Of a stretch of 64,000 nucleotides of DNA, positions 1 to 10,674 are shown in pieces. The notes under the pieces are model-generated. The model did no database searches, was not told the DNA's origin, and worked only from the letters and a program-made list of their open reading frames with translations. Every line of letters starts with the position of its first letter. Position 1 is the first letter of the stretch. Source of the DNA: Antedon mediterranea (taxonomy: Eukaryota > Echinodermata > Crinoidea > Comatulida > Antedonidae); NCBI RefSeq assembly GCF_964355755.1, contig NC_092670.1:1947001-2011000 (forward strand), given 5' to 3'. A program made the position numbers and the translations under genes.

Positions 1-184
1 TTCATACGCCATTGACGATGATACTCTGTATGGAACAGAAGCGTTTAATCAAATATGTGGTATGAATACCGTTGGTATTGATATAAATGTTAATTTAGTT
101 GGAGCAGAGTATAGTGGGGTTTTGTCTTGTCCTGTAGTCTTCATATCAAAGGTTCTGATCTCATATCTGTTTTCTTCTTCTAAG
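1..184 (+). CDS. Possible partial exon, unidentified
   Basis: Reading from base 2, 61 codons run without a stop and reach a possible GT donor after AAG near base 184. The start lies outside the window. The conceptual peptide (S-Y-A-I-D-D-D-T-L-Y-G at its start) does not resemble the M20 peptidase domain encoded just downstream, and I do not recognise it. It may be an upstream exon of another gene, a TE piece or chance open frame. Nothing besides the open frame and the donor supports it. Confidence 0.15.
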
Positions 185-479
185 GTAAAACACTAAATAT
201 CAGACTAATGGGTTCATTTGTGGTTCTTATTCTTTGATATAAAAGATCATTTTGCTCTAAAAAATGCAATCATTATGTGAAAGTGCAATGCATACAGCAA
301 GTGATTGATCATACAACATTGTATTTCATTGCCTAATGCTTTTTAAACTATAAAACTGGGGGGAAAAAAGATATATTTTCACTTCGTTCAATTAGGGTGA
401 AAATTGACAACTACACCTTTTTTAAACATCATCATAAAATTTTTTATTATTGTTATATTATCACAAAATGAAAAAACAC

Positions 480-681
480 TACATTAGCATCGCTGCACTA
501 GAAAAGAAGCATGTTATTGATACGGGTATACAGTTTGAAAAATGTGACTTTGCATGTAGTAAACTTAAAATATCAACACGCACATGGATTGGGTGACCTC
601 ACAAATGTTACACTGAGAATTTATATGTGGCATGTGATGATATCAATGCAGATGCACCTACCACTTACTTTATTAAATCAG
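480..681 (+). pseudogene. Decayed penultimate exon, PM20D2-like copy 1
   Basis: This is the first of three copies of the PM20D2-like penultimate exon. The equivalent of copy 2 can be followed only by switching frames: one frame gives S-I-A-A-L-E-K-K-H-V-I-D-T-G-I-Q-F-E, a second gives HGLGDLTNVTL (compare HGSTDMGNVTYVL in copy 2), and a third gives DINADAPTTYFIKSG before an intact GT donor at 682. In the D-A-P-x-H-S segment the His found in copies 2 and 3 is Thr. That His is probably a metal ligand, by analogy with other M20 enzymes. Frame breaks, an in-frame TAG and loss of this His argue for decay. A reading or assembly error is less likely, because several independent changes are needed. 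Confidence 0.6.
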
Positions 682-864
682 GTATGTGCTTGTTTGTTGT
701 TTTCATTAGGAGTCATGTAGCTACAAAAAGCTTGTGACAAATAGGTGTTTTCCTAAATTTTAAGTAAATGTTTACTTATTTATAAAGCTAAATATAGTTC
801 TTATTATAAAAACAACATGTTGTTGCATTTTAAATTAATTTGCTTGTTTGATTTTTTTGTCCAG

Positions 865-1034
865 GGTCAGAAGCAGCTCAGGTGCCTACATTGATCCAGG
901 CCAAAGCATTCGCATTGACTGCCCTGGAATTGGCTTATCCTATCAACGAGGGAATGCTTCAAAATATTCGCAAGGAGTTCCAAGACACTGTAAAACCAAA
1001 ACAACCAAACAAAGAGAAAGCTGAAGAGAACTGA
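865..1034 (+). CDS. PM20D2-like terminal exon, copy 1
   Basis: The last exon of a peptidase M20 domain-containing protein 2-like gene. The acceptor AG is at 863-864. Joined in phase to G681 it reads G-S-E-A-A-Q-V-P-T-L-I-Q-A-K-A-F-A-L-T-A-L-E and continues to a TGA at 1032-1034. The alanine-rich helix after the GS is the C-terminal helix of the M20 catalytic domain, with a Lys/Glu-rich tail of about 20 residues. This exon is intact, although its upstream partner exon is broken. PM20D2 enzymes are cytosolic metallopeptidases acting on unusual dipeptides. Upstream exons are not in the window. Confidence 0.65.
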
Positions 1035-1891
1035 TCTGTTTTTCAATATTTTGTCAGTTATTTCTGCAGTAATAGCTACATTTGCTTCAGTATAATTGGT
1101 TGACTATAAAACTGTCAATAATATTAATAAGCACTGCAGTAATTTACTACAGTTATACTAAATAGATAATTGTATTAATACTTATTTTTCTTAAATCATT
1201 AAAATAAATCTTAAATGTAAATTGTCAATAGAACTATTGACATTTTTTTTTACTTATTGTAGTAAAATATGTTACTTTTAAAATAATTATGTGAAAGATG
1301 ATTACTGGTACTACAGTATTGAATACAATACAATTGAAATTTAATATGTATTAGTTTAAATTGTAATTTTTTAATTAAAATTGTAATTTTTTAATTAATA
1401 TTTGTAAAGATTACTAAATATGACAAATTATTTAAATTTAAAATATTTTAAATGTGGATTTAAAATAATTATGGGATTTTGTTTATTTGTAACATGAATA
1501 ATGTGGGTTTGTTATAATTAGGTTAAGATGCAGTGTAGACAGTTTTCCCACTTTAATTTAGACTTCTCTTTAAATAAAATCAAGTGAACATGCCTTTATA
1601 ACAGATTTATTGTCTAAGGAAACAAATTATAATTAAAAATATTTAAATACAATAATTTCAGTATTTATGTGTATTTAATAAAAGTTATTAACTTGAATCA
1701 TGAATGTGCATTTTTTTCTGGTAATTAGTGATTGTTTTTTTCTCAAAATATTATTAGCCACAAAAACCTATTCATACATTCATGGTTTATCAATTAAAGC
1801 CGATTGTTTTTTGACAGTGCAAATTTTTGATATTTTTTTCTAAAACAAGCCATTTTATTTTATCCGTGTACCGTAGGTTGAAATAAAACAG
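1035..1891. other. AT-rich spacer between PM20D2-like exon copies 1 and 2
   Basis: Very AT-rich DNA with ATTAAA/AATAAA hexamers near 1198 and 1576 that could serve copy 1 as polyadenylation signals. I see no coding exon, so at under 0.9 kb there is no room for the missing 5' exons of a separate copy 2 gene. Confidence 0.5.
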
Positions 1892-2965
1892 CAAATACAT
1901 TATAAAAATCTTTTGACGAACTCTGCTTTGATATCGCTTTATGAGAAGTATGCAAGCAATTTAGGTGTTCATTTTGGAGAATCTAATTTTACACATGGAT
2001 CAACGGATATGGGAAATGTCACTTACGTACTTCCTGGAATTCACCCAAAGTTTGACATTGTCACCAATGCCCCAAACCACTCTACTAAGTTTACCGAAGC
2101 AAGTGGTAAGTTATGTTTTTATTAAACGAATGACATTTTTTTTTGTTTATTTAAAATCAGTGTTATTGGACAATAGGGGGTCTTTCACACCTCCCCCGGT
2201 TTGACTCCGACTCCAGTTGAGGTTTGCGTCATATTGCATGTACGACATTAGTGCATATCCAGTAAAATGTTTGCCGTACAGCCGTGTGGAGCGTCGTGAA
2301 AACAAAATACTGAGCAGGACCATAGAAGGTGTTAAAGACGTAGTGTTTTATGTATAAAGTATTTAAATTATATTAAGCAATAATATATTATGTGAACAAT
2401 ATAAAATAGAAATAATATATCTACGTCGTGAGGTAATTTCCCGATTGATCGTAAACAAAACGGTACTGGGTATGGTCTACTAGTTTTTCTGCTCCCAACC
2501 AGTACATCCATTCATAGAAGCTTTGATGAAGTAAGCCTACCTGGTGGTGGCCATAGAACGGTCCCGAGATAACGACTATACTTCGGCTTTAGTCGATAGA
2601 AGATTGAATAAATTGTTAGAGATAGAGTATACGATGTTATGATTATGTGTAGATATGTGATTTGTTCTTTTTATTCAAATGATGTTATGTATTTAATAAA
2701 TTTGTTATATCAATTAATTAAATTATCGTAGATTGCATATTATTAGTATTTAAATTATATTAAGCAATAATATATTATGTGAACAATATAAAACAGAAAT
2801 AATATATCTATACTTTTTTTGTCAGGAACTGCAGCAGCCCAGGGTCCAACACTTATACAGGCCAAAGCACTAGCATTGACTGGTCTGGAAATAATTCATT
2901 CTGGCAACGAAGGAGTTTTGAGTACCATTCGCAAAGAGTTTGAAGATACAATTAGACCTCAATAA
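1892..2965 (+). CDS. PM20D2-like terminal exon pair, copy 2
   Basis: Two exons, 1892-2105 and 2826-2965, encode the C-terminal part of a PM20D2-like M20 metallopeptidase. The first follows an AAACAG acceptor and reads QIHYKNLLTNSALISLYEKY, then the family hallmark HGSTDMGNVTYVLPGIHP and a D-x-V-x-N-A-P-N-H-S segment holding the probable metal-ligand His. It ends at donor GGTAAG in phase 1. The second begins GA-ACT-GCA (G-T-A-A-A-Q-G-P-T-L-I-Q-A-K-A) and ends at TAA 2963-2965. Both splice sites and the phase agree. No upstream M20 exons lie between copies 1 and 2, so this pair is either an alternative 3' end of the gene starting left of the window or a partial duplication. Confidence 0.75.
2358..2810 (+). 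repeat. 65-bp direct repeat flanking 320 bp inside an intron
   Basis: In the intron of PM20D2-like copy 2 a sequence beginning AGTATTTAAATTATATTAAG occurs at 2358-2423 and again at 2745-2810, nearly identical over about 65 bp. The 320 bp between are less AT-rich and contain CTCCCCCGG-type and CCTACCTGGTGG words. The layout looks like an insertion that duplicated flanking DNA, or a local tandem duplication. Confidence 0.7.
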
Positions 2966-3708
2966 ATAGAACTTTAGGAATTTTAACATTTCATGAGATA
3001 TGATAGACACCAGTCAAGAAGCAATTCCATCGGTTTTTTAATTTAAAGATATAATTAGACCTCAATAAATACAAGAGTGCATGTTTTTTAGAGAATTATC
3101 AAATTTGGTCCAGTGTTTGCTTGTGCATTAATTTATGCTAAATTTTCTTTTTTTATAAAATTTCATTTGAAAGAACAAAGTTAACTTAATTGAAATAAAC
3201 TTATAATAATTAATATACTGTAATAATAGATATTTATAAAGCACAGAAATCAAGTAGAAGGAAATGAAAAGACACGAAAACAATCCAAGAGTGAAAATAG
3301 TTGCACAACCATGAATTTTACTGTTATTTAATGTTTAAATTACTTTCCTCTTTCACTAAATAATATTGCTAAGTAGTCTAGCCTGTGGTAGGAATATTAT
3401 TCTCCTCTAGAATATTGCTGTATTTTATTTCCAATTTACTTTGTTGACTCAAACACGCCATTATTATATTTAGTTTTAGCTGCCTACAATACAATTTGCT
3501 ATGATGTTATATGGTCGTCCCATTCCGCGCGTGTAAATAATTAATACCACCTGCCATTTTTACTTAGCTAGGCGCGGCCTAGCCTATAACTTTATAACTT
3601 TATTGTTTTCAATCCATTGTATGAAGGTCTAGGACCCTGCTAAAATAGGCTAACTATAGTTCCTACCTACTTAATGTTAGAAAGATCGACTTACTAGGCC
3701 TAGTTAGC

Positions 3709-4705
3709 GGGTGTCACGAAACCTAAGACCACGAAAGCTAAGACCCCCTAAGACCTAAGATCACGAAAGCTAAGACCCAAGACCTAAGATTACAAATATT
3801 TATCTTTCGCACCTGCCTTGTATTTTAACTCCCAATACCAACAAACTACCAGTCAAGTTGTTGTAAAGAAAAAATATACATTTACTCAACGGGCGAAAAT
3901 AATGTGAGTTTATTGTAATATAACGTTTGGGTTGTTGAGGTACTAATGAAGGACTCTGACTCGCTTGACTGTCGTAACACATATATTGTTTATTCAGTAT
4001 AATACTTCAGTACAATATACAACTATAAGTATAGATAAGGAACGGACGGTCTATGATTGATGCTGTCAGTGAGGTGTGAAGTGTGTAGGTCTGCTTCTGA
4101 AGAAGTGGCTGTGAGGTGTGTCTGGGCCCTTCTGAAACTTGGGAGTATATTGGCTCAGTTCATTTGCATAATGTCATTACATCATCTGTGAGGGTAACGA
4201 TTGGTCCTAAGTTGATCCAGGGGTGTTTAAGTGGGAGTGATTAACGGTATAATAAGGTATTTCTGTGATGGATGACACTGTCAAATCTGTACTTAAATAG
4301 TGTCGATCACTCCTGGTTTAACGATGGGAAAGTCACAAAATTAAGCTAAGTGTTTTCTTTAGGGATTCTATTATAAACTAAATGGTCATTAAAACATCTG
4401 GACAAACTCTCCTTTGGCCTTTCTGGGTCAAGTTTGTGAACCTATTTGAATTCCGATACAAAGGTCAATTTCTTAAATATAAAAGTATATCCTTATATTA
4501 CATTATCTATGTTTTGCGGTAGTATTTAATTATATTTATGGTAATAAATGAAACCTACTATGTTTAAAATTATGTATGGATAAACAAGTATTGTTTTTAA
4601 GCTGTAGTATATCTTATAATTTGCAGTCTTGGTTTGGGTCTTAGCTTTCGTGATCTTAGGTCTTAGGGGGTCTTAGCTTTCGTGGTCTTAGGTTTCGTGA
4701 CACCC
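3709..4705. mobile_element. Non-autonomous DNA transposon with tandem-repeat arms (Mutator-like ends)
   Basis: About 1 kb is bounded by inverted repeats starting GGGTGTCACGAAACC at the left and ending with its complement at the right. Both arms are built of CTAAGACC and ACGAAAGC words in inverted orientation for about 75 bp. The flanks are a near-perfect 10-bp duplication, CCTAGTTAGC at 3699-3708 and CCTAGTTCGC at 4706-4715. No transposase frame is visible inside, so it would depend on an enzyme elsewhere. Ends beginning GGG and a 9-10 bp duplication suggest the Mutator (MULE) superfamily, but this is inferred from ends alone. The terminus resembles those at 21030 and 23016. Confidence 0.8.
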
Positions 4706-4715
4706 CCTAGTTCGC

Positions 4716-5590
4716 CTACTATTACTGGATGACTAGGCCTGGAGGTATAACTCGTTAAAATTTGTTGCTGTATCTCGAATTGTGTTTGGTGGATTCTGTT
4801 TGGGTCGTCTGCATAATTAAATCGCGCGCTCGTCGAGAGAAGACCGGGATGTTGTTTTTGATTGGTCAGTTGTTGGTTGTTTCTTTAATTAACTAAACTA
4901 ATCATAAATGTTTATTACAATTTCAATGCGCACCGGATACGTTTTACGACAGCATACACCGTTCCAAAAGAACCAACTGTAATCGTCGGCGGTCATAAAA
5001 CTCGCTAAATTATCCCGTTGTATGTATGTCTCCTCTAGAAGCCTACTCTACCACTGCGGTACGTATCGGAGTTATGAATGAATAGTTCAAGGTGGTATTA
5101 TTTCTTAGATGGGCTTATTCTCGGGGAATATCCAAAGTTAGGTTAAATTCAACGTAAATTACACATTTGTATCTTGAAATAAAATATAATTATTTTGATA
5201 AATTGATTTCTTTGTCTTTTGTTTTGTGTATATGGTAGTACAGTATGATGTAGATTCCTCCGGTGTAAAATCCGGAGGTTTTATTGTGATTACTGAAAAC
5301 AAAAAATTAAGAAAATAATAATAACAATTAGACGTTCTTCTGAAATTAAAAAATAGTGATTGATAATTATATACACCTATAATATATTTATACTGTACTC
5401 TATAACTGGTAGGCCCATTGTTAATTAATATTTCCACATCAATTTAACCAAATGAAAAAGATGATATGAAATTGAAAATAAGATAGCTGGCAAAATGTCA
5501 AAATAGGTTTAAATTACTTGACAATCCATTTTCGACGACGAAGTAAACCTAAAGATTGGCAATTGTTTTTTTGTTTAAAAATGATAATAA
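4716..5590. other. Intergenic, no gene recognised
   Basis: Between the transposon and a LINE tail. A short inverted pair (TTCCTCCGGTGTAAAATCCGG, near 5255) is visible. Open frames here, including a 92-codon one on the minus strand, are AT-rich with no recognisable domain. Confidence 0.4.
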
Positions 5591-5594
5591 ATAT

Positions 5595-5848
5595 AATAGG
5601 GCCGTCGCACCAGGAAAAATAGGCGCTCGCCTCTTCTGAAATATTAATTAATTATTTTTACTATACCCACCCCAACCAGCAGAGATTGCCATATTTCAGA
5701 TTACTAATTAATATTTAATTAGGCCTAAAATGTGTTTAAATGTTAAATGTAAATATGTATAATTATGTTTGCATGATGTAGTATGTTTAAGCGGATATTA
5801 GCCCTTGATGGCATTTGCAGCAATAAAGAAATTGAATTGAATTGAATA
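5595..5848 (+). mobile_element. 5'-truncated LINE 3' end with TTGAA tail
   Basis: The segment ends GCAATAAAGAAATTGAATTGAATTGAATA, an AATAAA signal followed by a (TTGAA)n run. The complete LINE at 40.4-43.7 kb ends with the same type of tail. The body upstream is not similar enough by eye to assign the same family, and no reverse-transcriptase coding remains. Confidence 0.5.
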
Positions 5849-6029
5849 TCTTTGACTCGTCTGTTTTTAACCTCTCGCTACTGCCATGATGAATACTGTA
5901 AAAGTATGGAATGGATATCAACATTTAGTAACATTTGAATTCATTGTAGTGGCACGTGACTACAATGAGGCGCAAAGCTAACGAGTGTATACGATCTTTA
6001 TTCTTCTTTTTTTTTCCTTTATATTTTAG

Positions 6030-6696
6030 TTTGAGTTGGTTCTTGTAGGTCACTTTAAGAACCTGATTAACAATGCTGGTTTAACTGAGTTATTTGAAGA
6101 GTTTGCAAGAGAATTCTCACAAACTAACGTAACCGACGAAAAACCGTTTGGATCAACCGATATGGGAAACGTATCTTATGAGTTACCCAGCATTCATCCG
6201 ATGTTTGGCATTGGCACTGACGCTCCCATCCACTCAGTAGAGTTTGAGAAGACAGCGGGTACGTTGTGTTTTTCAAAAGGGTATAGCCCTAGTAATCAAC
6301 ATGGAAGAGTCTTAATTTATTATCCATGCTATTTTTATAGAGGTTTACCTATCCATGCTGTAATAATGGAGACTTTGTGCTATAATCGTGGTCTCTTTCA
6401 ATTATTTCTTTCTTTCATCCACCACACGCCCCTACACATCCTCGTCACAATCCATTCATCTCATTTCACGACACGTCGTCGTATATGATCTTGATGTTTA
6501 TTAGCAGTGCACCACAACATTGAGTAATTTCATAACTTTTGTCAATATTAATTAAATTCTTTTTACAGGTTCTTCTCTCGCACAGGACCCGACACTGAAA
6601 CAAGCAAAAATATTGGCAGTGATTGGTATAGAACTTGTTAAATTGAATATGGCGGGAAAACTACAAGACTGTCTGCAGAAGCCGATGAACAGCTGA
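6030..6696 (+). CDS. PM20D2-like terminal exon pair, copy 3
   Basis: Exons 6030-6258 and 6569-6696. The first follows a long pyrimidine tract and TTTTAG, in the same phase 0 as copy 2, and contains HFKNLINNAGLTELFEEF, then GSTDMGNVSYELPSIHP and D-A-P-I-H-S with the probable metal-ligand His. An alternative acceptor GTAG at 6047-6048 would shorten it but change the phase. The second exon starts after TTTTTACAG, reads G-S-S-L-A-Q-D-P-T-L-K-Q-A-K-I-L-A-V-I-G and stops at TGA 6694-6696. Its tail is diverged and shorter than in copies 1 and 2. Upstream exons are absent from the window. A GAAATAAAAATAA run near 6739 may be its polyadenylation signal. Confidence 0.75.
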
Positions 6697-7009
6697 TACC
6701 GCACTCGGACAACATTTAATTTTGAAATTCGGTATAACGAAATAAAAATAATTATCGTTATGTTCAGTCTGACCTACATTTTTTTTACAGGATCATAGCC
6801 TCGAAAAAAATATATATTCGTGTCAAATGTAGGCCTGCATTAGTGGATCTTTTCTTTAAGATTTTTTTAAACTAATATTTAATTTGTTATTATTTATTGG
6901 GTCTTTATTTGATTGAATAAAGTGTTCTTTATTTGTCAATTCGTATTAAATCTTGATTCTACAATCATATATTGTTATTATATAAAGTCATTGCGATATT
7001 TCTGTATTT

Positions 7010-7250
7010 TTTCAATCTATTTGAGAATACACACCGGAAAGAAACTGTAAACTGAAAACTCATTTTAAAATGCACACACACATAAATAGGCAAATTATCA
7101 ACCAACTTTTATTTTCCAAGTCTCTTATGAATTTAATATCAATACACCAATTATAATCTGTAATGAGTTATTTTGTCAGAAGAAAGACTGTAAACTTAAT
7201 TTTAGATAAAGTTATTAACTTAAGTGTAATAGGAACTTGTTCCTCAGTTC
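7010..7250 (+). pseudogene. Decayed 3' end of a third zinc-finger gene
   Basis: The segment starts with TTTGAGAATACACACCGGAAAG, a broken finger linker (compare CATTTGAGAATACACACAGG in the intact genes). It continues into sequence matching the 3' flank of zinc-finger gene 1 at about 20.2-20.4 kb: ACACACACATAAATAGG with AAATTATCAA, then TTTAATATCA, then GATAAAGTTATTAACTT and ATAGGAACTT. It is the remnant of a third, mostly deleted paralogue lying directly upstream of the gene 1 promoter. Confidence 0.7.
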
Positions 7251-7734
7251 TTCCCTCCATTCTGCTGTCTGTTTATTCTACCTACCTCTTGGAAAAATTA
7301 TGTATATTATTTAACCAAAAGAGTTTATAAATGTGATAAATGAACAGTGGCATGTTATGTGTGCATTGTTTAATTTCTACATTTAATGTATTGTTCGTTA
7401 ACCCAGATAATTTCACTGAACAAAAAAAAACATTTGCACACATCCTTATAAATATCCCGTTTGCTTGCAATGTATGAAAAAGAATAAAAATCGGCTTTCT
7501 GTTTAAGCCTAGTGCAGTTTTTACGGCGCCCAATTTTCAACAAAAGATCCCTATTTCAAAATCTACTAGCCTACAGAATGTTGGATTGGAATATTACTCC
7601 ATGATTGCAGTCAAATCTAGTCGCCTGCAATACGAAATTTTAGCTTTCATTGCACTGCAGTGTCGATATATGTTACTTGCATACATTTTTAACATTTTAC
7701 TTCGCTGCATTTTATATTAAACGGTAGTTGATGA

Positions 7735-7980
7735 TGCGGGCGAGTGCAATCCGCATAAGTACAATCCATTGTTGATTTCTGATTGGTCAGTAGTTTAATT
7801 ATACCAGGACAAGGCGAAGGTGTCAATATCAGTTGTTGACCATCAGTACCATTCACCGTGGTGTCTTTTCATTGGTCGGCGTTTGACTGGAGGTCAAAAT
7901 CACTAATGCATTTCATTACCGCATTGTTTTACCATTTACCAGGCAGCCAGAGTATTATTGGCCACACAACTGCACTGTAG
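7735..7980 (+). promoter_or_regulatory. Putative promoter and non-coding exon 1 of zinc-finger gene 1
   Basis: The stretch holds two inverted CCAAT-type words (GATTGGTCAG near 7782, CATTGGTCGG near 7870) and the segment GTCAAAATCACTAATGCATT, then a segment ending in CCACACAACTGCACTGTAG before the donor GTATGTTAG at 7981. The same order (GTCAAAATCACTAATGCATT, ATTGACCACACACAACTTGAG, donor GTATGTTAG) recurs at 33.56-33.64 kb, upstream of zinc-finger gene 2. That conservation is why I call it a shared promoter with a non-coding first exon. The 3' splice partner would be the acceptor at 17531-17532. Transcript evidence is not available. Confidence 0.6.
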
Positions 7981-8169
7981 GTATGTTAGTTTTGGATTAT
8001 TGTGTTAAGACTTTCTTTAACTTTTATATTTATTTAAGTATTACAGATGATAATATAGATAGACTCATAATGAGTTACAGTTCATAGAGAAATATTTCTC
8101 CTTAGTTAAAGATTTATTACAGTATAAACATTGTTTTATAACTCCGTGTAGTCTGCTTGTTAACATGTA

Positions 8170-9880
8170 TTGTACTGTTATACCATGGCTATACATAAAG
8201 AATACCTAATACTAGTAGACTACTTTTCAAGTTTTTTCGAAATTGATATTTTAAATCCATCATCAAGCAAAACTGTAATAAATAAACTTAAATGTCATTT
8301 TAATCGACATGGTATACCCGACGAAGTAGTTATCGGACAATGGTCCATGTTATGCAAGCTATCAATTTGAAGATTTCAGTAAAAACTGGAAGTTCACACA
8401 CACAAAAGTATCTCCAAAATACCCCTAGAGTAATGGTAAAGCAGAAAAATCTGTTGGAATAGCTAAACAATTAATAAACAAGGCCAACAGCCATTAAGTC
8501 GCGTGCTACAATGCATAGTGATACCGGACCGACAGACAGACCGACAGACAGACCGACAGACAGACCGACAGACAGACAGACCGACCGACCGACATAGTGA
8601 ACTATACTGACCGAAATTACTGAACATGTTTAAAAATGTTGAAATGTTTAAAAACAATTATATTTTTTTAATTTACACGTGCGTAGCCTGTCACTTTTGA
8701 TGTGCTCGTATAACGTAATTTCGAGTTAAAAAGTAAGTCAAGAAAACAGAAATCGGGCAAAAAGAGTGCGCAATAACATTTAACGCGCAGTGCGCGCGCA
8801 AAAATATGCGCACTCATGGCAATTTTGTAAACGCTTAAAATTGCCTGAAACGTACTCTTATTTCATCGAAAATAAATGTTGAAAATTTTAAGCGCGCGTA
8901 CGCATGCGTTACATGCGCTACGCACGTAATTGTATTGCCATATGATGATTTTTGCCCTGAAATTTATGAGTACCAAATTTTATTTAATTGTGATTCATGG
9001 TTGTGAAGATATGATTATACAAACGTGATTTCGTTAAATCGTGCGTAGACCGCGTAATTTTTTATTGCGCACCGTGAAAACATAACCACATTGATTCCTG
9101 GCCATAAGGAATATACTGTGAAAAATTGACCTAGCTAGATTAAACTGATATCAAGATAAGGTCAGAAAGCGATAAAACGCATAGTGATACCGGACCGACA
9201 GACAGACCGACAGACAGACCGACAGACAGACCGACAGACAGACAGACAGACCGACCGACCGACATAGTGAACTATAGAGTCGCTTTCACGCGACTAAAAA
9301 TGCGATGCATAACGGACAAGACATTCAATTAGCATTACTAGACTACAGAAACACCCCACTGAAAAACGGTAATTCACCAAACCAATTACTATTTAGCCGT
9401 CGGACAAAAACATTGCTACCTACCACAAACAATCTATTAACACCTAAAACAGTAAATCCCAACATCATGGATGACATTAAAAGACAACAATCGAAACAAC
9501 AAACATGGTACAACAAAGGTACAAAATATCTGAAACCACTAAAGGAAGGTCAAAATATTCTAATCCACTTTGAAAATAAATGGAAGAAAGGTATTGTAAT
9601 AGAAGTTATGAAACATCTTAAGTAAAGACAGAAAATGGACAAATATACATAAGAAACAGAAGACATTTGAAGCCAAACAAGTCAACCAAAACCGAAATTG
9701 ATGACTATTACAACAATTACTATACACCAACATCAAGTAATATGACAACTGAAACAACTGAAAATTCTCAAGCAAATACAACAATGAACAACACAGTTTC
9801 ATCATCAAATGACAATACAAGATACAGAACAAAATCTGGTAGAATTGTATCACTTCCAAAATATTATGGGTACACTTAAT
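8170..9880 (+). pseudogene. Ty3/Gypsy-type retrotransposon pol 3' end (integrase), interrupted
   Basis: A fragment of LTR-retrotransposon pol. Residues LVDYFSSFFEI hold the first catalytic Asp of the integrase core, followed by [12 protein letters not shown]. The second Asp block is damaged by frame changes. SNGKAEKSVGIAKQLINKA carries the catalytic Glu. The reading is then broken by an inserted repeat at about 8485-9299 and resumes at 9305 with GQDIQLALLDYRNTPLKNG and a C-terminal GQNILIHFENKWKKGIV segment. After one frameshift near 9620 comes ENGQIYIRNRRHLKP and the usual terminal R-T-K-S-G-R-I-V-x-L-P-K-Y-Y motif. No gag, protease or RT is present. The element lies in the intron of zinc-finger gene 1 in the same orientation. 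Confidence 0.85.
8485..9299. mobile_element. Inserted element with twin GACAGACC arrays, inside the Gypsy fragment
   Basis: It interrupts the integrase reading between INKA and MHNGQD. The ends show TTAAGTCGCGTG at the left and CACGCGACTAAA at the right, an inverted pair. A block beginning GCATAGTGATACCGGACCGA, continuing as (ACAGACCG)n and ending CCGACATAGTGAACTATA, occurs twice in direct orientation, at 8512-8610 and 9179-9276. Between them is CpG-rich DNA (GTGCGCAATAAC, GCGCGCAAAAAT). A related end, CGACATAGTGAGATG with a TCGCG hairpin, is at 43.70-43.75 kb. No protein is encoded. The class is undetermined. Confidence 0.65.
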
Positions 9881-10195
9881 TAAGTACTGTAGATAATATA
9901 TAAACTGTAATATAAGTTGTATGGTTATAATAGATACAAACAATTATTATTATTAGCCTGCTAGAAAATATACTGTAGTTAAAGTACTGTAGAAATAAAA
10001 AATAAAAAACCGTTATTTGTCAATCCAAAATGCACATAATGATTGTTTTTCAGAGCTGAATATAACATGTTGTAAATAATAATAATTCATCAATTTTGTA
10101 TGGGCAATGAAGGTATTTAAAGTGAAGGTAATTATATCCATTAATCAATTAAATAGTATATATTGTTAAAGATTCAAACTGTGAAAGAAAAGGGA

Positions 10196-10551
10196 TGTAA
10201 TGATTACTTTACTTCAAGTTGTTTAGATTACACACACATGGTGTATATCAGAGACCACCACTAAGTCAACTTAATGGCATTCTTTAATTAATAATAATAT
10301 ACTGTGGTAAACCAATGTAGCCTTCAACCAATGACTTGTATAAACACCATACAACACACTTCTCGTAGGCGTGTAGAATATGCGTGTAATAGCGTGTTGT
10401 ATAAACGCGCCCATAGTTAAGTAACTTAGCTAATTGTATGAATGTATATTGTCACTTGATCATAAGCACTCACTGAATAAAGACCTGAGACAAAATGAAA
10501 CAAGTTTCTTATTGTATTATTTAATCGTGTCCAGAATTGTATTTGTTCACA
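10196..10551 (+). repeat. Candidate 3' LTR of the Gypsy element
   Basis: A purine run GAAAGAAAAGGGA, typical of a polypurine tract, is directly followed by TGTAATG. The segment carries an AATAAA at about 10476 and can end in CA at 10551, giving about 356 bp. It lies 315 bp past the end of pol, as expected for a 3' LTR. No 5' LTR is present for comparison, so the borders are inferred. Confidence 0.45.
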
Positions 10552-10674
10552 AGAAACAAAACAAAACAGAGGTTTATACCTCCATGTTTAGACCATGGTT
10601 TAGACGTAGGTCAACACATAATTTTTAGGCATCATTTCAAAATAATTCGACTATAATAGTAACTGCAATGCCAT

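Noticed and set aside
8497-9299. Helitron interpretation of the TCGCG-hairpin insert (ends in CTAA)
   Set aside because: The hairpin directly abuts CTAA, with no spacer, and the left end does not start TC after A, so Helitron criteria fail.
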